From the NCBI GenBank assembly GCA_031310005.1, contig CM062384.1, positions 2,480,001 to 2,544,000 of the forward strand: a DNA stretch of 64,000 nucleotides, given 5' to 3'. The notes beneath the pieces were generated by a model. That model was not told the DNA's origin, searched no databases, and was given only the letters and a program-made list of their open reading frames with translations. Shown here piece by piece: positions 59,128-64,000 of this stretch. Position numbers and translations under genes: made by a program. The stretch is from Dactylellina haptotyla. Lineage: Eukaryota; Ascomycota; Orbiliomycetes; Orbiliales; Orbiliaceae. Within the stretch, counting starts at the first letter, position 1. Every line of letters begins with the position of its first letter.

Positions 59128-60081
59128 CTGGATCAGAATCTGAAGGCTATATTATATTATCGGGTATTGTATGAAATCAAAGGCAGAATGTAATCGCGAC
59201 CTTTTATTCTGGAATTTCTTCGAATATCTGAATACTGAGATAGTCATCTGGAAGTGCTCCCATGTTGACTACCGAGCGGATACGATTTATATATACCGAC
59301 ATCATATATTAGAGAATATCTCAAAATGCCACCGAATATTTGAAACAAATCTTGGGGTCTTAGGTAACGAATGGGAAATTTGAGGCCGATTTCTCGTACA
59401 TCACTTGGTCGCCGCTCTTTAGAGACCCAATATCTCCGAAATCGCAGACCACTGAGAGCTGTTGACCAAGGATCAGATGTTTCTAACTTTCACCACGTTT
59501 TAGTGTAACATCAACCTGCGGCACGCATTTGGCTCTTCCCCGTGCCGTTCCTACACTGAAACTTCGGAGCCGGCCAGGTACATGTCTAAATACTGTCTTT
59601 TTTAAGCGTGTACCTGGTACCACGGCATATGCTATGTTTGATGTCCCGCATTGCATATGTAGTCGAAATCTAGATACCCGGATTTGACAGCCCATCTTAA
59701 TAAAAAAGAAAACTGTTGGTTCATTTGACACAGGAACCTGTAAGGGGGCCCGCTATATTTCCGAAAAATGAGGATTTACAAGTATCTATTCAATTCTGAA
59801 GGTCGCATCCAGTTTCTTGTGAATCTCGGGAGAGAAGAGCCCGTGTGCGACGTCACCCGCGATAACTGAATGTGATTAAAACAGGACCTCTGTGCAACTC
59901 AACATCGGGTATGTTGCATTTTTGGCCGGGGCGGACTTGGATAACAGCATTTACAGAGGAATTCAGAACGGTAGCACTTTGTGAATACTCAATTATAAGA
60001 AAAATTCAGAGAAATTATCTACCGTGGATCCACGAACCAAAGTTGGCTGCTAAGTACATGTGTCAATGATAAACTGATCGA
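59128..60081. other. Intergenic, no gene seen
   Basis: About 950 bp between two minus-strand secreted-protein genes; AT-rich, short unconvincing open stretches only. Confidence 0.6.
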
Positions 60082-60756
60082 TCAAGGCATAATTGCTGTA
60101 TAGAACATAGGAGGCAACCGAATGGTTTGCAAATAGATACTAGCTCTTCCCCGATCGCCCCTCAAGTCCGCTTGCTGCAGGCTAAAGAGTGCAGGTCGCT
60201 CCAGTACTCCTGTGGCATCTGCCTGCTGGATCCCGATCACTTTCTTGCAATACCGATCACTGAAGAAAACTACGAGTTTACCCCATGTATTCCCGTTCCC
60301 ATCCAGAATAGAGGTGTCGCCAAAACTGATTTTGGTGGCGTACATGACATCGTTAGTGGCGACGTTGAACTGTTGATTTATCCTGAAGATCGGGCAGCGA
60401 CCTTCGGAGACCCATTGGATACATTTCCCTACATCTTCTCTCTTCCAGTGAGCGGTAAGAGTTGCGGGTCGTCCGGGGGAACTGAAATATTCGAAATCGG
60501 CCGTGAGTACGGGTGAATTGGAACGGGGGTCCGATTTCATGTTCGGGTATATTATGACATCCTCTGGACTGGCATCAGTCGTGACGGGCACGATATCCTC
60601 GATTCTATACTTTGCAGGCACAGGAGCAGGATTCGGAGCAGGATTCGGAGCCGGATTCGGAGCCGGAGCCGGGTCTGGAGCGGGCACTCCTAAGGTAAGA
60701 GTGGGTAAAAGAATCCCAACAAGAGCCAATACCTTGAAGCTTCTCGGAAGAAACAT
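60082..60756 (-). CDS. Small secreted protein with a Pro-Ala-Asn linker
   Basis: A single exon of 224 residues. A signal peptide (FLPRSFKVLALVGILLPTLTLG) leads into a linker of repeated PAPNPAP units (residues ~24-48), then a ~175-residue domain with three Cys: VGKCIQW, EGRCPIF and DRYCKKV. The segment around KLVVFFSDRYCKKVIGIQQ reads as paired beta strands. I recognise no family. The repeat linker is encoded by imperfect 12-bp units and may vary between strains. It is the first of three consecutive single-exon secreted-protein genes on this strand. Confidence 0.75.
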   Translation of the reverse strand: MFLPRSFKVLALVGILLPTLTLGVPAPDPAPAPNPAPNPAPNPAPVPAKYRIEDIVPVTTDASPEDVIIYPNMKSDPRSNSPVLTADFEYFSSPGRPATLTAHWKREDVGKCIQWVSEGRCPIFRINQQFNVATNDVMYATKISFGDTSILDGNGNTWGKLVVFFSDRYCKKVIGIQQADATGVLERPALFSLQQADLRGDRGRASIYLQTIRLPPMFYTAIMP

Positions 60757-61171
60757 GATGAAGGGTATTAAATATATTTTTGACTTCTCGCGTGTTATAT
60801 CTTTTGCTCAGACTGATTTCCAGTCCTCTGACAAACTGTGAAGGTACCGTGAATTCTAACACTAGGTTAGAACTTCCAAAACTGTGGATAATGTGTACCT
60901 GGGACTTCAACCTTATATTGCAGCCCTCTAGAACGTGAGCAACACGAGCAGGAATCATGGGAATCTCGCATGGCAGGGGCAGAACTTCAACAAGGTTCGC
61001 ATTTAAACGCAGAATTTCGCGATCAGAGGAAACGTGGAGTGTATCGAGGTAGTAAATCACGAAAATCGCGTGGACGAGGGGAAATAGACTCGAAAGCCGT
61101 ACCTGAGAAGCTGGCGGGAACCCCCTTACCATATCTCCGAGATCTTATGAGCGGTTTGCCCCTGGTTCGTC
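60757..61171. other. Promoter region of the 224-residue secreted protein
   Basis: 415 bp between tandem minus-strand genes. The minus frame stays open from 61132 into the next gene but has no domain, and I read it as chance. Confidence 0.55.
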
Positions 61172-61873
61172 TTAGGCATGCACTGTTACATTGCCATCCT
61201 CGAGTCTATATGCGAGATTGCGTTCTGGCGGCGGCGTGCAGTGAGCTGGATCAGTGCAAACTATTGAGTGGTGAGGGTAATGTGCCACTTCCTCCTTGGC
61301 CTTTCTGGATCCTCGGAAGAATCCTGTGATGGGCATTCTGCAGTCTTGTATGTACTCGGCTACTTTTAAGCATTTTGCATGGTCTCGGACTGTATCGACG
61401 GTAAATTTAATGGGATTCTTTTTGGGATCCAACATTGGCGTGAGACAGTGCGGGTCGGTGAAGAATTCGAAAGTGTAGTCGAATGTCGGTGGCCACTGCA
61501 GCTTGACTGGATCTCCCAACCCCAAGTTCTTGTCGTCGCCAGGTTCATATATCCAGACGTAATTAGCCACATCATGAAGGAAGGAGTTGGTCCATTCGGT
61601 ATGGACAAACCAGCACAGTTCTGCGGAGTAGCCCATGCAAAACTCGTCGTAGTTTAGAGCTACTTTCTTTTGCGAGTGGCATGCGTATTTTTGTCCCCCT
61701 CCTTGCGTATGGTGAAGTTCTGCTTTCGAGGGGTTGGTCCATGTCGTGCGGCCCTCTTTATCTTGGCCTACGGTTTGGTTATGCCATCCCCATACTAGAT
61801 CTAAGATCCAATATGCCTGGCAAACAGAAATCTGGACTAGAGTGACGGTGCATAGAAGTATCTTTCGCATCAT
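61172..61873 (-). CDS. Small secreted cysteine-containing protein
   Basis: A single exon of 233 residues. A signal peptide (MRKILLCTVTLVQISVCQA) is followed by a Trp-rich start (YWILDLVWGWHNQT) and eight Cys in the mature part (ACHS, EFCMG, ELCWF, PHCLT, AKCLK, QDCRM, VCTD, AHCT). An even number suits four disulfides. There are two N-glycosylation sequons (NQT and NVT). Segments such as FEFFTDPHCLTPMLDPKKNP suggest beta structure. The family is unknown to me. A TTAAATAG element about 50 bp upstream of the ATG may be its TATA box. Met1 or Met2 can start it. Confidence 0.75.
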   Translation of the reverse strand: MMRKILLCTVTLVQISVCQAYWILDLVWGWHNQTVGQDKEGRTTWTNPSKAELHHTQGGGQKYACHSQKKVALNYDEFCMGYSAELCWFVHTEWTNSFLHDVANYVWIYEPGDDKNLGLGDPVKLQWPPTFDYTFEFFTDPHCLTPMLDPKKNPIKFTVDTVRDHAKCLKVAEYIQDCRMPITGFFRGSRKAKEEVAHYPHHSIVCTDPAHCTPPPERNLAYRLEDGNVTVHA

Positions 61874-62490
61874 TTACTATTGCTGAATCAGTCTGTGCTT
61901 AGACATCGTGTGCTAGGTTGAAACTATTTAAGGGCATTCTACGCTTTCAATTCGCACAGGGAAAGTATGCATCTTTAACTTTGCGATATCGCTGTTAACT
62001 ATTGCCGATTTCTTTTCTATCTGGAGGCACAGATCGTCTGGATATGCCACTAAAAAGTCCGCAGATGTGTTGATTGATTCTCGAGGGTGAGGCCGTTTTC
62101 ACTCGCCAGGGAACGCACGTTAATATTGTTGATGTAACAAACTTGTAAAATCTTTCAAGCAAAAATTTAGGCTGCAAATTGAGTATGATGTAGAACCTTG
62201 GTGATATGCATGCTTTAGAGTCGATGCCACAGTATATCTCAGGGGGCACCCCATGGCCCATCACGCATTTGATTGTATTGATTTCGCGTGGTTCATGAAT
62301 CCACTCATTATTAGGCCTAAAGTTCGCGCAGGTGGTTTCAAATTGCTCAACTACGACAATGTAAAAAAATACCTTCTTTTAGCCCGTACTGTACAAAGCA
62401 TGATATACGTATACCTAGTAATATTATTTGAACAAGTAGGTATAAGATCTCTCAATGTTCAACTCCTTGGTGAATATATAATCTTAGAAT
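61874..62490. other. Intergenic, no gene seen
   Basis: About 620 bp, AT-rich, between two minus-strand secreted-protein genes. Confidence 0.6.
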
Positions 62491-63411
62491 CTAGGCTACT
62501 GGCGGTACTGATGATGCTAAAGCAGGCAGTGTTGTTCCATCTGGCATCGCTTTGAAGCCAAAAAGTTGATCGCGGTCTATTTCGATCCAGGTGAACCAGA
62601 ATGGAACTGGATCTCCTGGGCTATACTCATACTCTTGGCTGGGCCATTCTTCTCCTTCATCTATCCTATATTTGCAATCTTTATCGCGGTAAAGCAATGC
62701 TGCTTCTCCTAAGACAAAGGTTGCCCCCAATGTGAGGGTTACCTTGTCACGTTTGTCGGGGTCAACCCAAACCATATTGTGCTGCTGGCAAGTGAGACCT
62801 CCTTCCAGCTGCCCATCTTTATGACCCAATTCCGCCATATGCGCCTCTAATTTCCCCCTAGGACCTGTAAACTCGGGTTCCATATCCCATAGACTAAGCT
62901 TAGATGTGGCACGATTGAACTCTACGGCGATGGTGTTGCTGGTCTGGCCTGCGTTTGCTTCACTGGCAGTATACTCAGCCATGGCGGCTTCGGTTTGGTT
63001 GGTACCCGAGTTACTCGTCAGATTCGCAGATGCAGAAGTATCGTCTGGTCCGAGATTGACTCTGATGATGGGATTGTCGGGTATACTGCTGTCTGCACCC
63101 GGATCGGGAGTCTCAATCGTAGTAATTGTTTCATCCACTGTATTGTCTACGCCGGAGTTTCCGTCTCCATTTTGCTGGTCTCCATTTTGCCCACCATCTT
63201 GCCCGCCTCCAGCTTGGTCTCCGGCCTGGTCTCCGGAAGACTGATCTTGGGAACCTGGATCCGTCTGATCGGGAACGTTTGTTGTGATCTCGGCACCAGG
63301 AAAATTTTGGTTTACTTCGTCTTGAGCTCGAGGAATTGCGAGAGCGATACCAAGTACTGGAGAAGCAGAGAGAAATGCTAGTGCACTCGTGGTGAAAATG
63401 GAAACTCTCAT
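62491..63411 (-). CDS. Secreted protein with a Gln/Gly/Asp/Asn-rich linker
   Basis: A single exon of 306 residues from the ATG at 63411, chosen because it opens directly into a signal peptide (RVSIFTTSALAFLSASPVLG); an in-frame Met at 63483 would put 24 polar residues in front. After a PRA processing-like site, residues ~30-150 are a disordered linker (QDGGQNGDQQNGDGN), then a ~140-residue domain with TSKLSLWDMEPEFTG, LTCQQHN, TLGATFVLGEAALLYRDKDC and a final FWFTWIEIDRDQLFGFKAMP. Only two Cys. I recognise no family. The overall plan (signal, low-complexity linker, small beta domain) matches the 224-residue neighbour, although the sequences are not clearly alike. Confidence 0.75.
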   Translation of the reverse strand: MRVSIFTTSALAFLSASPVLGIALAIPRAQDEVNQNFPGAEITTNVPDQTDPGSQDQSSGDQAGDQAGGGQDGGQNGDQQNGDGNSGVDNTVDETITTIETPDPGADSSIPDNPIIRVNLGPDDTSASANLTSNSGTNQTEAAMAEYTASEANAGQTSNTIAVEFNRATSKLSLWDMEPEFTGPRGKLEAHMAELGHKDGQLEGGLTCQQHNMVWVDPDKRDKVTLTLGATFVLGEAALLYRDKDCKYRIDEGEEWPSQEYEYSPGDPVPFWFTWIEIDRDQLFGFKAMPDGTTLPALASSVPPVA

Positions 63412-64000
63412 TTTAATGTTGATAGCTAAAGTTGTCGATATATCAACTTCGTTTTGGCTTATGTTAGCTCTGAACAGAATCAAAAATATGGGTCGAGATG
63501 AGACGTTATCAAAAATTTATAATGCGCTCCTCAGGGAGAAGCTTGGATTCAATAAGAGTATTGCAGTAACAGCTGCGTAGAACTTAGACTTCTTACCCCT
63601 GAATTGAATTTAAATTCAGGTGAATTCCTGGCGATGTAATGATTTATAAGTAGCAGGGCGAGAACGTGGAACCCGCGCTCCCCATGTGCCTGAGTTGATG
63701 TCCCTCAATTGTGAGCTTTGCTACATCGTGCTCACAGTGCTCGAGTTTGATAGAGGACAGTTACGGCTAAAAACACGTTAGATACCTCACCTCGCATATT
63801 TCGCGCGCGGTTTAATTTCTTTAGTAATATTTGCGCACTAAATATCACGGAAGACTACCATGGAGCCATAGGGCTGGTTACATAGGCGCACACGTGGAGT
63901 CGAAGCGCCCCATATAGGAGTAACGTGGGCAGGTTGATTTTCAACGACATGATACCGTGACATTCCTAAGTATTAGCTTATTTTGCGACAGAATATAATG
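63412..64000. other. Promoter side of the last gene, window end
   Basis: About 590 bp to the window edge; no credible gene. Confidence 0.55.

Noticed and set aside
60605-61132. Extended minus frame running upstream of the 224-residue secreted protein
   Set aside because: It is in a different frame from the signal peptide and repeat linker; it overlaps them as a shadow.

Overview
The window is nuclear DNA from a filamentous ascomycete (Pezizomycotina; Leotiomycetes is a guess from gene style only). Reasons: genes are split by short introns, mostly 50-175 nt, with GTRAGT-type donors, CTAAC/CTAAT-like branch points and YAG acceptors. Several families are fungus-specific: a Zn2Cys6 regulator, an RTA1-like membrane protein, a PalI/Rim9 sensor, a DUF3824 protein and a Tvp38 protein. 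Gene density is low, 22 supported genes in 64 kb. I see no rRNA, tRNA, CRISPR array or intact transposon. Exon joins were made by hand from splice signals and reading-frame phase. Every multi-exon model below closes in frame, but none has transcript support.

Layout. 0-4 kb: the end of an unknown plus-strand gene, then a convergent Zn2Cys6 regulator. 4-9.8 kb: a long stretch with at most one doubtful small gene. 9.8-18 kb: a metabolic/detoxification-like group made of a dienelactone hydrolase-family enzyme, an RTA1-like seven-helix protein and a P450 tail to tail with it, followed by a GPI-anchor-like surface protein. 18-31 kb: mostly housekeeping genes on the minus strand: a DUF3824 protein, a 1016-residue 2OG-Fe(II) oxygenase, Tvp38, an HD-domain nucleotidase-like protein and acyl-CoA-binding protein. 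A six-exon, ten-cysteine secreted protein lies among them and no single reading frame reveals it. 32-42 kb: PalI and a conserved protein of unknown function, separated by about 5 kb without a gene. 46-50 kb: a Kex2-processed, tryptophan-rich secreted protein and GlcNAc-6-phosphate deacetylase. 52-57 kb: a nuclear-looking unknown protein and the Tsc13-type enoyl reductase. 57.5-63.4 kb: four secreted proteins in a row, all on the minus strand.

How the genes fit together. The housekeeping set covers lipid metabolism and trafficking (acyl-CoA-binding protein, Tsc13, Tvp38), pH sensing (PalI), nucleotide clean-up (HD protein) and cell-wall sugar recycling (NagA). Secreted proteins make up 7 of the 22 genes, mostly lineage-specific in appearance, which suits a fungus that interacts with a host or competes with microbes; that last point is inference. 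The two features most worth following are the cryptic cysteine-repeat protein at 29.3-30.0 kb and the Trp-rich Kex2-type precursor at 46.1-46.7 kb.
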